A stretch of 64,000 nt of DNA from Winslowiella arboricola (GCF_025527015.1 NZ_JAODIM010000034.1:1-64000), one strand, 5' to 3'; shown: positions 1 through 8,569, counted from the stretch's first letter. Numbers and translations: made by a program. The notes: a model not told the origin generated them from the letters alone.

Positions 1-120
1 TGCCTGGCGGCTTTAGCGCGGTGGTCCCACCTGACCCCATGCCGAACTCAGAAGTGAAACGCCGTAGCGCCGATGGTAGTGTGGGGTCTCCCCATGCGAG
101 AGTAGGGAACTGCCAGGCAT
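1..120 (+). rRNA. rrf: 5S ribosomal RNA
   Basis: The first 120 bases match the enterobacterial 5S rRNA almost base for base. The terminal arms TGCCTGGCGG and CTGCCAGGCAT pair, and the conserved CCGAACTCAGAAGTGAAACG stretch is present. It is the last rRNA of an rrn operon whose 16S and 23S genes lie before the window. The tRNA-Asp that follows fits the rrnH-type arrangement of E. coli. Confidence 0.98.
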
Positions 121-226
121 CAAATTGTAGTGGTGGCGTTATCGCCGCCAGCTCATTTCCCGTGACGCGGAAGTGAGAGAAACACCTGAATTCAGACGAA
201 AGGTCTGGGATCAGTACAGAATCGGT

Positions 227-303
227 GGAGCGGTAGTTCAGTTGGTTAGAATACCTGCCTGTCACGCAGGGGGTCGCGGGTTCGAGCCCCGTCCGTTCCG
301 CCA
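227..303 (+). tRNA. aspU: tRNA-Asp (GTC), distal tRNA of the rRNA operon
   Basis: A 77-base cloverleaf with acceptor GGAGCGG/CCGTTCC, anticodon loop CTGTCAC (anticodon GTC), T arm GGTTCGAGCC and an encoded CCA end. It is identical to the second tRNA-Asp at 13762-13838. It lies 106 bases after the 5S gene and is presumably cotranscribed with the rRNA operon, as aspU is in E. coli. Confidence 0.98.
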
Positions 304-310
304 CTTATTA

Positions 311-346
311 CGAAAAAGCCCTGAGCATCTGCTCAGGGCTTTTTCG
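311..346 (+). terminator. Rho-independent terminator of the rRNA operon
   Basis: The inverted repeat AAAAAGCCCTGAGCA / TGCTCAGGGCTTTTT has a two-base gap and a T-run. It starts about 10 bases after the tRNA-Asp CCA end and would end the rRNA transcript. Confidence 0.93.
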
Positions 347-550
347 TATGTCTGAAAACCCTCAATTTAATCTCCTGAAGATATGTGTATACGCATATCC
401 ACCCTCATACCTCCCTTTTACATGACCATTTCTTATCAATTAAGCAGAAAGCAGAGCATATCCTCCCTGATTTAAACCCTCCAATTGAATGGCGCGATAC
501 GATCGCGCAGAAACAGGCTGGCAATAGCTTAACGTTGAGAGCCAGAATAA

Positions 551-566
551 TGTGAAAGCAATCACA
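551..566 (+). promoter_or_regulatory. CRP-cAMP binding site (exact half-sites)
   Basis: TGTGA, six bases AAGCAA, then TCACA: both half-sites match the CRP consensus TGTGA-N6-TCACA exactly. It lies about 290 bases upstream of the PTS operon start at 842, far for a simple class I site, so it may act with the two nearer sites. Confidence 0.75.
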
Positions 567-684
567 AAAACAACAACAGCTTATTTAGCCAAATTAAGTT
601 TTAATACCGGTTTGAGATCACATAAATAAAATATATTAAAAACAGTAGGTTATATAAAAAAGGCGATTAATGCGCGAAAAATAC

Positions 685-700
685 AGTGATATACATCACA
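685..700 (+). promoter_or_regulatory. CRP-cAMP binding site (one mismatch)
   Basis: AGTGA-TATACA-TCACA differs from the consensus half-sites only in the first base. It lies 142 bases before the start codon at 842, a plausible activating position for a sugar PTS operon. Confidence 0.65.
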
Positions 701-758
701 AAAATAGACGCGATTAACCTCTGTCAACACCTGTCGTGGGGAAAAATCATTGCGTAAA

Positions 759-774
759 TGTGATATCTGTCAAA
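759..774 (+). promoter_or_regulatory. Possible third CRP-like site
   Basis: TGTGA-TATCTG-TCAAA has one mismatch in the second half-site. It is weaker than the two upstream sites. At 68 bases before the start codon it could overlap the promoter. Confidence 0.4.
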
Positions 775-841
775 AAAATTAATCACGGCATCTTTAACAT
801 TAAATCCACATTAACCGGTAAATGTTTATCTGAGGTCAGCC

Positions 842-1822
842 ATGAAAATAGGATTAGTAATAAGTGGTGGTGATGTCAGTGGTATGAATAACTTTCTGTT
901 TCAGGTTAACAGGATGACCGAATCAGAAATGGTGATTTTTGATGGCGGTATTAATGGTCTGATAGAGAACCGCGCGAAAGAAATATCACGCCGTGATTTA
1001 GTGGATCTGTCCATCTCTTCTGTTCCGTTGATCTCTTCCGGCAGAAAAGAGGATAAATGTAAAAAGTCTGACTACGAGAAAATTGTCAAAAATATCCGAC
1101 AGAAGAAACTCGACTGTCTGATTATGGGCGGCGGAGATGGCTCTTTTCAGTTTTTAAAGGTACTCAGCAGCTATGGCGTTAACTGTTATGGCATCGGTAT
1201 GACTATTGATAACGATATTACAGGTAACAGTTATACCATCGGATTCTCCACTGCCTGTGAACAGGTGATTGCTGAGGTCGGGAAATTACGTAATACCGGA
1301 CGCGGCCTGCCAGGCCGGATATTTATGATCGAGTTGTTAGGCGGCTATTGTGGTGAGTTAACCTTGCAGGCTGCTCTGAAAAGCAATGCTGATATCGCGC
1401 TTATTCCTGAATCGCCATGGGATATTGATCTGCTGGCGCAAAAAATTAAGGATAAGATCAAAATCCAGAACAGCGTAATTATTTTATGTTCTGAAGGCTA
1501 TACCAAAGAGTATACACCCGGTTTTCAGGGCGCAATTGATACCATGATTGGTAAAGTTGAGCACAAAATTGGTATCCGTATCAGGAAAACTATTCTGGGA
1601 TATGGATTAAGAAATGGCACGCCAACCGGCGAGGAGATCATTCAGGGCGCAATCCTGGCGGAAGAAGTTGTCAGGTGCATCAACAGCGGTCTGACAAATA
1701 AAATCATTGTTATAAATAATAATAATAAGGCTATCCCGATCGATCTTGAAAACTCTGACAAACGTCTGGTTGATGAAGATAGTAATCTCTACAAACTGGC
1801 TAAAGTAAATAACCTTATCTGA
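842..1822 (+). CDS. Phosphofructokinase-family sugar-phosphate kinase
   Basis: A 326-residue member of the PfkA family (ATP-dependent phosphofructokinases). Visible motifs are the N-terminal nucleotide loop GGDVSGMN (residues 9-16), GGGDGS (96-101) and TIDND (121-125), which carries the catalytic Asp of the family. The GGDGS form is typical of ATP-using rather than pyrophosphate-using enzymes. It is probably not the housekeeping PfkA: it leads an operon with PTS genes and a LacD-type aldolase. The likely role is to phosphorylate the imported ketose-phosphate at C1, giving a 1,6-bisphosphate for the aldolase at 4814. Tagatose-6-phosphate or a related ketohexose phosphate is a reasonable but unproved substrate. 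Ten bases separate it from the IIB gene. Confidence 0.88.
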   Translation: MKIGLVISGGDVSGMNNFLFQVNRMTESEMVIFDGGINGLIENRAKEISRRDLVDLSISSVPLISSGRKEDKCKKSDYEKIVKNIRQKKLDCLIMGGGDGSFQFLKVLSSYGVNCYGIGMTIDNDITGNSYTIGFSTACEQVIAEVGKLRNTGRGLPGRIFMIELLGGYCGELTLQAALKSNADIALIPESPWDIDLLAQKIKDKIKIQNSVIILCSEGYTKEYTPGFQGAIDTMIGKVEHKIGIRIRKTILGYGLRNGTPTGEEIIQGAILAEEVVRCINSGLTNKIIVINNNNKAIPIDLENSDKRLVDEDSNLYKLAKVNNLI

Positions 1823-1831
1823 GGTAATAAC

Positions 1832-2122
1832 ATGCTTAAAGTACTCTGCGTATGTGGCTGCGGTCTCGGCTCAAGCTTTGCTATTGAAATGAGCGCGAAA
1901 TCAGTATTGCAAAAATTATCTATTGAGGCGGATATCGATCACACCACGGTATCCGAAGCCTCATCCTTTAAATATGACATTATTCTCACGCAGAAAATGT
2001 TTGCTGACATTTTAACTTCAGATGCCAGCGAGGAGGATAAAAAGAGAGTCATCATATTAAATAAGCTGACAGATAAGAAAGAGATAGAAGAGAAAATCCT
2101 GGCTTATATAAATTCAAAATAA
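1832..2122 (+). CDS. PTS system IIB component, Ula/Sga type
   Basis: A 96-residue cytoplasmic IIB protein. The phosphocysteine loop VCGCGLGSS lies at residues 7-15, with Cys8 the expected phosphorylated residue, as in UlaB-like (ascorbate/galactitol superfamily) IIB proteins. It takes phosphate from the IIA encoded at 3803 and passes it to sugar bound by the IIC encoded at 2137. Close spacing to both neighbours shows one transcription unit. The second Cys (Cys10) inside the loop is a small departure from E. coli UlaB, which has Asn there. Confidence 0.9.
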   Translation: MLKVLCVCGCGLGSSFAIEMSAKSVLQKLSIEADIDHTTVSEASSFKYDIILTQKMFADILTSDASEEDKKRVIILNKLTDKKEIEEKILAYINSK

Positions 2123-2136
2123 AGTTGAGGTGGTAA

Positions 2137-3474
2137 GTGGACGCTATTATTCATTTTATTGTGAAGGATTTCCTCGGCCAGGCTTCGATACTTATTGCAT
2201 TAATCGCCATGCTGGGTCTGATCCTGCAAAAGAAATCTATCGGTAAAACTATCGAGGGAACATTTAAAACGCTGCTCGGATTTCTGATCATGATGGCAGG
2301 CATCAATATCATTGTTGAAGCCTTAACCTTCCTGAATGATATCTTTACCAGCGGTTTTGGTATGAAGGGATACATTACCGATGTCGCGGCTATCGCCGGC
2401 GTGGCAAACCGTGAACTGGGCTCTGAAGTGGCGCTGACGCTGTTGGTGATTTTTGCCGTCAACATCATTATTGCGCGCATCACGCCATTTAAATATATCT
2501 TCCTCACAGGCCAGGCGCTGCTGTGGATGGCGACCATCGGTACCGTTATTGGTTACAAGGCCGGACTGACAGGCGCCACTCTGATTCTGACTGGCGGCAT
2601 ATTTGGCGGCATTATGGCGGTGTTAATGCCGGCCATCGCCCAACCGATAGTGCGCAAGATCACCGACTCAGATGATGTCGCCCTCGGTCACTTCTGTACC
2701 ATTGGCTATCTGGTGCAGGCTGCAGTCGCACGTGCTATTGGCAAGAACTCACGATCAACAGAAGATTTAGAACTTCCCGATAACTTTAAGTTTTTGCAGG
2801 ACACCTACCTGTCAATGGCTGTCATTATGGTGCCGATGTATATCATTCCGGCTATCTTTGCCGGTCCGACGTATATTGCGCAGTTCGCCGGTGAAACCAA
2901 TTACATCATGTATTCGTTTATGCAGTCGATGCAGTTCGTCGCGGGTGTGTTTGTGTTGTACAGCGGCGTGCGTTTACTGCTGAATGAACTGGTGCCAGCT
3001 TTCCGCGGTATTGCGATGCGCCTGGTCCCTAATGCCAAGCCCGCGCTGGATTGCCCGGTGTTGTTCCCGTATGCACCTAACGCGGTGATTGTTGGTTTCC
3101 TTGCCACCACTGTCGGCTCGATTATCGGCATGATCGTATTCCCGATGTTTGGTCTGGCGATGATTCTGCCAGGTTTGCTGACCAACTTCTTTGCTGGCGG
3201 CGCTGCCGGAGTATTTGGTAATGCGATGGGTGGCAGAAAAGGGGCGATCATTGGCGGCGTGATACATGGTCTGTTTATTACCTTATTGCCAGCAATTCTG
3301 GTGCCACTGCTGGAAACCTTCGGCTTCAAGGGCGTCACCTTTAGTGATTCCGATGTAATTAGCACCGGCCTGGTATTGGGGCATGCTTTCCAGCATGACT
3401 GGCCATTCGTTATTGGCTTTATTGCCTTTGTGGTACTGATTGTCTGGTTTGCCAACAGAAAACTGAGTAAATAA
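2137..3474 (+). CDS. PTS system IIC permease, UlaA/SgaT family
   Basis: A 445-residue integral membrane protein with roughly ten hydrophobic segments. Family landmarks of UlaA recur in order: QKKSIGKTIEGTFKTLLGF near residue 31, the LPDNF stretch before the central membrane part, and a conserved FPYAPNAV segment near residue 312. It forms the sugar channel of this PTS. Family membership does not fix the substrate: ascorbate is the best-known one, but the kinase and LacD-type aldolase in the operon point to a ketose. The start is GTG, chosen because TTGAGGTGG lies just upstream and the homologous N-terminus begins here. Confidence 0.9.
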   Translation: MDAIIHFIVKDFLGQASILIALIAMLGLILQKKSIGKTIEGTFKTLLGFLIMMAGINIIVEALTFLNDIFTSGFGMKGYITDVAAIAGVANRELGSEVALTLLVIFAVNIIIARITPFKYIFLTGQALLWMATIGTVIGYKAGLTGATLILTGGIFGGIMAVLMPAIAQPIVRKITDSDDVALGHFCTIGYLVQAAVARAIGKNSRSTEDLELPDNFKFLQDTYLSMAVIMVPMYIIPAIFAGPTYIAQFAGETNYIMYSFMQSMQFVAGVFVLYSGVRLLLNELVPAFRGIAMRLVPNAKPALDCPVLFPYAPNAVIVGFLATTVGSIIGMIVFPMFGLAMILPGLLTNFFAGGAAGVFGNAMGGRKGAIIGGVIHGLFITLLPAILVPLLETFGFKGVTFSDSDVISTGLVLGHAFQHDWPFVIGFIAFVVLIVWFANRKLSK

Positions 3475-3526
3475 TCCGGCTTATTGCTGACGACATTCGC
3501 ATCATCTGACGATGTGAGGAGAGATT

Positions 3527-3796
3527 ATGTTTGCAAAGTTAAAACAGATGTTTAATTCGCAACCTGAAGGGGAGAATAAAAGTGATGAAGATGCAGAGAG
3601 GATAGAGGCGGAATTTGCGCAGCTGGAATCAACGTTATTACAAAACCCGGCGGACAACGCCACGCAAAAACAGTTAATGGTTAAATATAATCAGGCTGTA
3701 AAGATATTTTCTGGCAGTAAATCATATCGTAGCCGGGTTGATGATGTTTTCGTAAAGATGGATGAGCTAAGAAATACCATTCGCAGAAATATATGA
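3527..3796 (+). CDS. Unknown 89-residue protein inside the PTS operon
   Basis: I do not recognise this protein. It is small, charged and predicted helical, with an acidic N-terminal third (GENKSDEDAER) and a basic C-terminus (RNTIRRNI), and has no signal peptide or membrane segment. A clear ribosome site (GAGGAGAG) precedes the ATG, and six bases separate it from the IIA gene, so it belongs to the operon. It may be an accessory or regulatory PTS partner, but nothing in the sequence proves this. Confidence 0.8.
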   Translation: MFAKLKQMFNSQPEGENKSDEDAERIEAEFAQLESTLLQNPADNATQKQLMVKYNQAVKIFSGSKSYRSRVDDVFVKMDELRNTIRRNI

Positions 3797-3802
3797 GGTG
3801 AT

Positions 3803-4240
3803 ATGAGCATTAAACAGTTCCTTTCACAGAACCAGTATATTCAGGTCCGAATGGATGTTGATTCCTGGAACGAGATTATTGAACAGGCAGCAAAGCCATT
3901 AATTAAAGGTGGCTTTGTTACACCTGAATATCCGCAGGCAGTGATTAACAATACCATCGAGTATGGGGCCTATTACGTTTTCGATGAAGGTATCGCCATT
4001 CCTCATGCCAGACCGGAGTGCGGAGTAATTAAAGATTGCTTTAGCATGATGACCCTGAGTCATCCGCTGTCAATTAATGGCAGTGAACCCGTCGATATTA
4101 TTGTGATGTTTGGCGGCGTAAACAGTGATTCTCATATTACTGAGGGTATCGCCTCGATCGTCGGTCTGCTGGAGCAGGAGGATACGTTATCTCAAATCAG
4201 ACGAGCCACAACAATTGATGAAATTCTTGGGTTATTATGA
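3803..4240 (+). CDS. PTS system IIA component, UlaC/mannitol-fructose type
   Basis: A 145-residue EIIA type 2 protein. The phosphorylation motif IPHARPE places the active His at residue 68, the position used in E. coli UlaC. It accepts phosphate from HPr and passes it to the IIB encoded at 1832. IIA, IIB and IIC are separate proteins, as in the ula system. Its last four bases overlap the ATG of the next gene (ATGA), indicating translational coupling to the P-loop kinase. Confidence 0.92.
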   Translation: MSIKQFLSQNQYIQVRMDVDSWNEIIEQAAKPLIKGGFVTPEYPQAVINNTIEYGAYYVFDEGIAIPHARPECGVIKDCFSMMTLSHPLSINGSEPVDIIVMFGGVNSDSHITEGIASIVGLLEQEDTLSQIRRATTIDEILGLL

Positions 4241-4776
4241 AAACACTGATTTTAGTTAATGGTATTCCGGCATCAGGGAAAAGCTCTGTTGCCAGGACGC
4301 TGGCTGATACTTTTAAATTTCCGATATTAAGTATCGATGAGATCAAAGAGCCTTTTATGGTTCAGTTCGCAGATGTTATTGACCGGCCGTTAAATCGTAA
4401 GCTTGGTTATGCGGCCTATGAGTCGATGTTTAATATCGTTAAAAGTGCGCCCCGGGATACGGTATTTGTTATGGACGCCTGGTTTGGCTTTCGTGATAAA
4501 TCGGTGTTAGCCGATTATCTGCAAATGTCGGGCTGCCAGAGCATTATTGAAATATGGAATCAGGCTTCGCCTGAGCTGGTTGCTGAACGATATAAACATC
4601 GCTGCGGCTGCCGGGTAAAAGGACATCCTGGTGAAGAGTATATTCCCGAGCTAACGCAGCTGGCGCATAAAGCACAACCCATGGGTTTCGGTGAGGTATA
4701 TACCGTTGACCAGGATCAGGGCGGCAATAATCAGGACCTTATTTCGTGGGTCAGCGATCGCCTGAATCAGAATTAA
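4237..4776 (+). CDS. P-loop NTPase/kinase of unknown substrate
   Basis: A 179-residue soluble protein with the Walker A motif GIPASGKS at residues 9-16 and a DAWFGF stretch near residue 85. The fold and size resemble small phosphotransferases of the zeta-toxin/chloramphenicol-phosphotransferase/adenylylsulfate-kinase group. Its start overlaps the IIA stop (ATGA), so it is made together with the PTS. The substrate cannot be read from sequence. A sugar or sugar derivative is the likeliest guess given the operon, but a toxin-like kinase has not been excluded. Two Cys near residue 126 (HRCGCRV) stand out. Confidence 0.82.
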   Translation: MKTLILVNGIPASGKSSVARTLADTFKFPILSIDEIKEPFMVQFADVIDRPLNRKLGYAAYESMFNIVKSAPRDTVFVMDAWFGFRDKSVLADYLQMSGCQSIIEIWNQASPELVAERYKHRCGCRVKGHPGEEYIPELTQLAHKAQPMGFGEVYTVDQDQGGNNQDLISWVSDRLNQN

Positions 4777-4813
4777 TCTTAAACAAATACTCTCTTGTAT
4801 GAGGAATTAACCA

Positions 4814-5725
4814 ATGAACAAAATGACAACAGCAGAACGTCGCGGCTATCAAATGATTTGTGATGCTACAGGTTCAATGATGGTTGTTGCCTGCGATCAG
4901 CGTGGTGGTATGAGAACGCTGCTGGCTGCGACGCCGGAAGAGCAGGCTAAGATCAGCAATGAAACCCTCGGCAAAACCAAATACGATATTACCCGTTACC
5001 TGGCGTCTGAGGCAGGATGCGTTTTAGTGGATCCTATTTGCGCTGTGCCGGGCATTATTGATGAAGGCGTGGTGCCACGTAATACCGGTCTGTTGGTGGG
5101 CCTCGATGCGTCTGGTTGGGGAACTTCACCGCAAGGTTATCGCATCTCCAATATGGTTGAAGGGATCAATGCGCGTAAAGTGCGCGAACTGGGCGCTACC
5201 GGCGGCAAGATCATGATCTATTTACGGATGGATACGCCGGAAGCCAATACTGAGAATCTGGCAACCCTACGTGATGTGATTGCCGATTTCGCCCGCGAAG
5301 ACCTGTTCCTGGTGGTTGAGTTCCTGACTTATCAGCTGGAAGGTGAAAGCAAGGAAGCATATCAGCAAAAAATCCCACAGCTGATTCAGGATGGTTGCCA
5401 GGCCTGTATCGATTGCGGTTCCAAAGTGCTGAAAATCCCTTATCCGGGAACTGAAGCAGCCTGCGCTAAAGTGACGCAAATCTGTGGTGATATTCCCTGG
5501 GCAGTGTTATCGGCGGGTGTCGATCATCAGACCTTCCTGCAGCAGGTTGATATCTCGCTGCGCAATGGTGCTTCAGGGGTGATTGCCGGACGCTCTTTGT
5601 GGAAAGACTGCATCTCCCTTGACCGCAATATTTCCAAAGAGAAGCTATCATCGATTGCGGTATCGCGCCTGCGCGACATTCAGCAACTGCTGGCAAAATA
5701 TCGCAAACAGCTGCTTAGTGCCTGA
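4814..5725 (+). CDS. Class I aldolase, LacD/YihT-like family
   Basis: A 303-residue TIM-barrel aldolase resembling tagatose-1,6-bisphosphate aldolase LacD and the sulfosugar aldolase YihT. Landmarks are ACDQRGGMR near residue 26, an internal DPICAVPG, and VLKIPYPG near 205, where Lys207 is a candidate Schiff-base residue. With the kinase at 842 it would cleave a ketose-1,6-bisphosphate to dihydroxyacetone phosphate and glyceraldehyde-3-phosphate. LacD-type enzymes tolerate several hexose stereoisomers, so the exact sugar is open. It lies 37 bases after the P-loop kinase gene with AGGAATT upstream. Confidence 0.87.
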   Translation: MNKMTTAERRGYQMICDATGSMMVVACDQRGGMRTLLAATPEEQAKISNETLGKTKYDITRYLASEAGCVLVDPICAVPGIIDEGVVPRNTGLLVGLDASGWGTSPQGYRISNMVEGINARKVRELGATGGKIMIYLRMDTPEANTENLATLRDVIADFAREDLFLVVEFLTYQLEGESKEAYQQKIPQLIQDGCQACIDCGSKVLKIPYPGTEAACAKVTQICGDIPWAVLSAGVDHQTFLQQVDISLRNGASGVIAGRSLWKDCISLDRNISKEKLSSIAVSRLRDIQQLLAKYRKQLLSA

Positions 5726-5794
5726 TTGGCGATGTTTAATACGCTGGCCGTCGGGGGAACGCCCGGCGGTCAGTCATCTTTTCACGGGAGAGAT

Positions 5795-6481
5795 ATGGAT
5801 AACAGCCTGGAATTGATCATCTTCGATTGTGATGGCGTGCTGGTTGATTCAGAGATTATCGGCATCAGACTGACGGTTTCACTGCTCAACCAACACGGCG
5901 TCGATATGGGTTTTGATGAGTTTACCCGCGACTACAGTGGGCTGGCATGGGGTGAACTGATTGATAAAGTCAGGTCTGATAAAGACGTTAAGATAGACGA
6001 AAGTATTCACCAGCAATTTTCTGCGCAACTGATGGCGGCATTTGCTGACAGCCTCAGCAGGATCGCCGGCACTGATGAGGTGATTAGCGGTCTTTCAACC
6101 CGCAAATGTATCTGCTCTAACTCTGGCGCAGAACAACTGGATTACATGTTATCTCTGGTGGGACTCAAACATCTGTTTGCGGCGGATATCTTTTCCGCGG
6201 TCGACCTGGGGCCAGGTCGTGCGAAGCCGCAACCCGATATCTTCCTGCATGCGGCTGAAGTGATGCAGGCCACTCCGGCAAACACTATGGTGATAGAAGA
6301 CTCGGTACATGGCGTGATGGCGGCAAAGCGCGCAGGGATGTATGTGATCGGTTTTACCGGCGGTGCGCACACTAACCCCAGCCACCGCGCCAGGCTGGAA
6401 GCCGCAGGGGCCGACAGGGTTATCGACTCGATGTATCGGCTGAATGATGAAATCGTCCGCTTTCGCCAGCGCGCGCAATAG
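5795..6481 (+). CDS. HAD-superfamily phosphatase, YieH/beta-phosphoglucomutase-like
   Basis: A 228-residue HAD hydrolase. Motif I is FDCDGVLVDSE (nucleophile Asp11, acid/base Asp13), the Ser motif is CSNSGAEQ, Lys lies in GRAKPQPD, and the last acidic motif is IEDSVHG. The helical cap is of the phosphoglycolate-phosphatase/beta-PGM type, closest by eye to E. coli YieH. I chose the ATG at 5795 because ACGGGAGAG precedes it and the HAD motif begins at once; the frame is open back to 5726. It probably dephosphorylates a sugar phosphate of this pathway or detoxifies an accumulated one. It ends the PTS operon, tail to tail with yafC. Confidence 0.85.
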   Translation: MDNSLELIIFDCDGVLVDSEIIGIRLTVSLLNQHGVDMGFDEFTRDYSGLAWGELIDKVRSDKDVKIDESIHQQFSAQLMAAFADSLSRIAGTDEVISGLSTRKCICSNSGAEQLDYMLSLVGLKHLFAADIFSAVDLGPGRAKPQPDIFLHAAEVMQATPANTMVIEDSVHGVMAAKRAGMYVIGFTGGAHTNPSHRARLEAAGADRVIDSMYRLNDEIVRFRQRAQ

Positions 6482-6498
6482 CCGGAAGCGCCGGACAG

Positions 6499-7404
6499 TT
6501 ATCCCGGCTGCGGATACTGTCCCTTTATCCACTCGCTAAGAAAATCGATAAATGTGCGCATACGCATATTCATCGCCCCATCACTGTAATAGACCGCATT
6601 CAGCGGCATGCCAACCGGTAGCCGTTTGTCGGCGAGTACCTCAACCAGGCTGCCATCCGCCAGCTCTTTATCCACCATATATTCCGACAGGCAGGCGATG
6701 CCATTGCCATGCAGACATAGTTGCTTAATGGTTTCCCCGTTATTTGACGAGGTGTCTGGCGTAATATCGTAAAGCTGACCATCCAGCTGCGCGATGGGCC
6801 AGCGGTTAAGGCGCGGTACTTCATTAAAGGCAAGGCAGTGATGCTGGCGCAGATCCTCAGCGCTGACTGGCGTGCCGTGCTCTGCCAGATAATCCGGCGC
6901 GGCGACCATCTTGCCATAGCTGGTAAACAGCAGGCGGGCGCGCAGGCTGGAGTCATTAAGATTGCCGATACGGAGCGCAACATCGACCTTACGCTCAATC
7001 AGATTAATAAAAGTTTCTGACGATAGCAGCGACAAGGTGATTTCAGGATAGCGCTGGCGAAAAGGCTTAATCATCGGGATCAGTAAATGCAACACTACTG
7101 GTGTGGACGCGTCAATACGCAGCAAGCCGCTGGGCACATTGCGACTTTCGATTAATTCATTTTCAGCGCTGGCCATCTCCTGCAGCAATTTTTGCACCCG
7201 GCGAAAATACTTTTCGCCCTCCTGGGTCAGCTTCACCTGACGTGTGGTGCGCGTCAGCAGTTCCACGCCAAGTTTATTTTCCAGCTTTTTAACCGCCCGG
7301 CTGACGGCTGAATTGGCCATTTCCAGCTGCTCAGCGGCACGGCTGAAACTGCCGCTCTCTACCACCGCTACAAAGATGGTCAGCTCTTCAGATGTCGCTT
7401 TCAT
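6499..7404 (-). CDS. yafC: LysR-family transcriptional regulator YafC
   Basis: A 301-residue LysR-type regulator. The winged HTH occupies residues 1-60 ([19 protein letters not shown]), followed by a periplasmic-binding-fold effector domain. Sequence and position next to yafD identify it as E. coli YafC. In E. coli it lies between dkgB and yafD; here its left neighbour is the PTS operon instead. Whether it controls that operon is unknown. Gene order explains its presence without any functional link. Confidence 0.92.
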   Translation of the reverse strand: MKATSEELTIFVAVVESGSFSRAAEQLEMANSAVSRAVKKLENKLGVELLTRTTRQVKLTQEGEKYFRRVQKLLQEMASAENELIESRNVPSGLLRIDASTPVVLHLLIPMIKPFRQRYPEITLSLLSSETFINLIERKVDVALRIGNLNDSSLRARLLFTSYGKMVAAPDYLAEHGTPVSAEDLRQHHCLAFNEVPRLNRWPIAQLDGQLYDITPDTSSNNGETIKQLCLHGNGIACLSEYMVDKELADGSLVEVLADKRLPVGMPLNAVYYSDGAMNMRMRTFIDFLSEWIKGQYPQPG

Positions 7405-7609
7405 TATTGCTCCGCCAGCAAAATTAAATCGAGATTTTGCCCTGTTTTGTTATTTAAGCATGGCCGGATCCCGATCGCCATCAGACAGCCTGTCTCTTTG
7501 CAGTATCAGGCTTGGTAAGCACGGACTTCAGAACGTCAGTAATGGTCTGCAAATGCCGACGGTTTTTGCATTTACTTACGCTATGGCGCGCGTAAATCAG
7601 CCGTACCGA

Positions 7610-7638
7610 TTGAAACTACGGCGTAAAGTCCCTATAAC
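7610..7638 (+). promoter_or_regulatory. Sigma-70 promoter for yafD
   Basis: TTGAAA and TATAAC are separated by 17 bases, a near-consensus pair about 50 bases before the yafD start codon. Confidence 0.6.
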
Positions 7639-7687
7639 TGAAAGAAGAGATACACTACTTAGTAGCAAATAAGGTTCAGGCGGTACA

Positions 7688-8491
7688 GTGCACAAAAAAA
7701 CCTATGCCATGAGATATGTTGCAGGTCAGCCAGCGGAGCGGATTTTCCCCCCTGGAGCGATGCTGCACGTAGGTAAAGCCTTACCGCCGGGCGCTCCTCT
7801 GCCAACCGAAACCACATTGCGGGTTCTGGTGTGGAATATTTTTAAGCAGCAGCGTGCTGACTGGTTATCGGTGCTGCAAAACTTTGGTAAAGATGCCCAT
7901 CTGGTGTTGCTGCAGGAAGCGCAGACCACCCCTGAACTGGTGCAGTTCGCTACCTCCAACTATCTGGCTGCCGATCAGGTGCCCGCTTTTGTCTTGCCGC
8001 AGCACCCCTCTGGCGTGATGACGCTGGCCGCTGCCCATCCGATTTATTGTTGCCCGTTGCGCGAACGCGAGCCGTTGCTGCGTCTGTCAAAATCAGCGCT
8101 GGTAACGGCCTATCCGCTGCCCGGCGGTGAAATGCTGATGGTGGTGAATATCCATGCGGTTAATTTTAGCCTCGGTATCGACGTTTACAGTAAGCAGCTG
8201 GGGCCAATTGGCGAGCAGATCCTGCATCATCAGGGACCGGTGATTATGGCCGGAGACTTTAACGCCTGGAGCCGCCAGCGGATGAATGCGCTGTTCCGTT
8301 TTTCGCGTGAGATGGGACTGCGCGAAGTCCGTTTTACCGACGATCACCGGCGCAAAGCGTTTGGTCGTCCATTAGATTTCGTTTTCTATCGCGGTATGCA
8401 TGTCGCCGAGGCATCAGTCCTGGTGACGCGCGCATCCGATCATAATCCGCTACTCGTCGAATTCACCCCCGGCAAGCCTGAGCTTATCTAA
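7688..8491 (+). CDS. yafD: Endonuclease/exonuclease/phosphatase-family protein YafD
   Basis: A 267-residue protein of the EEP superfamily. Catalytic-type motifs are LLQEAQ, GDFNAWS and SDHNPL near the C-terminus. It aligns closely with E. coli YafD throughout, including the N-terminal [14 protein letters not shown]. The start is GTG at 7688, chosen because this aligns with the E. coli N-terminus; an internal ATG at 7709 is an alternative. The natural substrate of YafD is not well established. It is followed by yafE, as in E. coli. Confidence 0.93.
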   Translation: MHKKTYAMRYVAGQPAERIFPPGAMLHVGKALPPGAPLPTETTLRVLVWNIFKQQRADWLSVLQNFGKDAHLVLLQEAQTTPELVQFATSNYLAADQVPAFVLPQHPSGVMTLAAAHPIYCCPLREREPLLRLSKSALVTAYPLPGGEMLMVVNIHAVNFSLGIDVYSKQLGPIGEQILHHQGPVIMAGDFNAWSRQRMNALFRFSREMGLREVRFTDDHRRKAFGRPLDFVFYRGMHVAEASVLVTRASDHNPLLVEFTPGKPELI

Positions 8492-8569
8492 GCGTCTTGC
8501 AGGCCTGCCGTCAGGGCAGGTCAGTCGTGTCTGCCCATCTTTAAAAAACTCTAAAAAGGAAACAGAGAT

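Larger units (their letters stand above)
347..841 (+). other. 495-base AT-rich intergenic control region upstream of the PTS operon
   Basis: I see no credible gene here. The region is AT-rich and carries three CRP-like half-site pairs (551-566, 685-700, 759-774). A Shine-Dalgarno-like TGAGGTC lies shortly before the ATG at 842. In E. coli the interval after aspU leads into dkgB, which is absent here. Its length suggests complex catabolite control of the operon beginning at 842. No clear -10/-35 pair could be assigned by eye. Confidence 0.7.

Noticed and set aside
173-355. 60-codon frame over the tRNA-Asp gene
   Set aside because: It lies wholly across the tRNA and terminator and has no ribosome site.
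2151-3455. Long minus-strand frames (2151-2537, 2901-3455, 2974-3267) opposite the IIC gene
   Set aside because: They are antisense shadows of a strongly supported membrane permease and have no protein-like features.
5726-5794. Extended N-terminus of the HAD phosphatase from 5726
   Set aside because: The start would be TTG directly abutting the aldolase stop with no ribosome site; the ATG at 5795 has one and places the HAD motif correctly.
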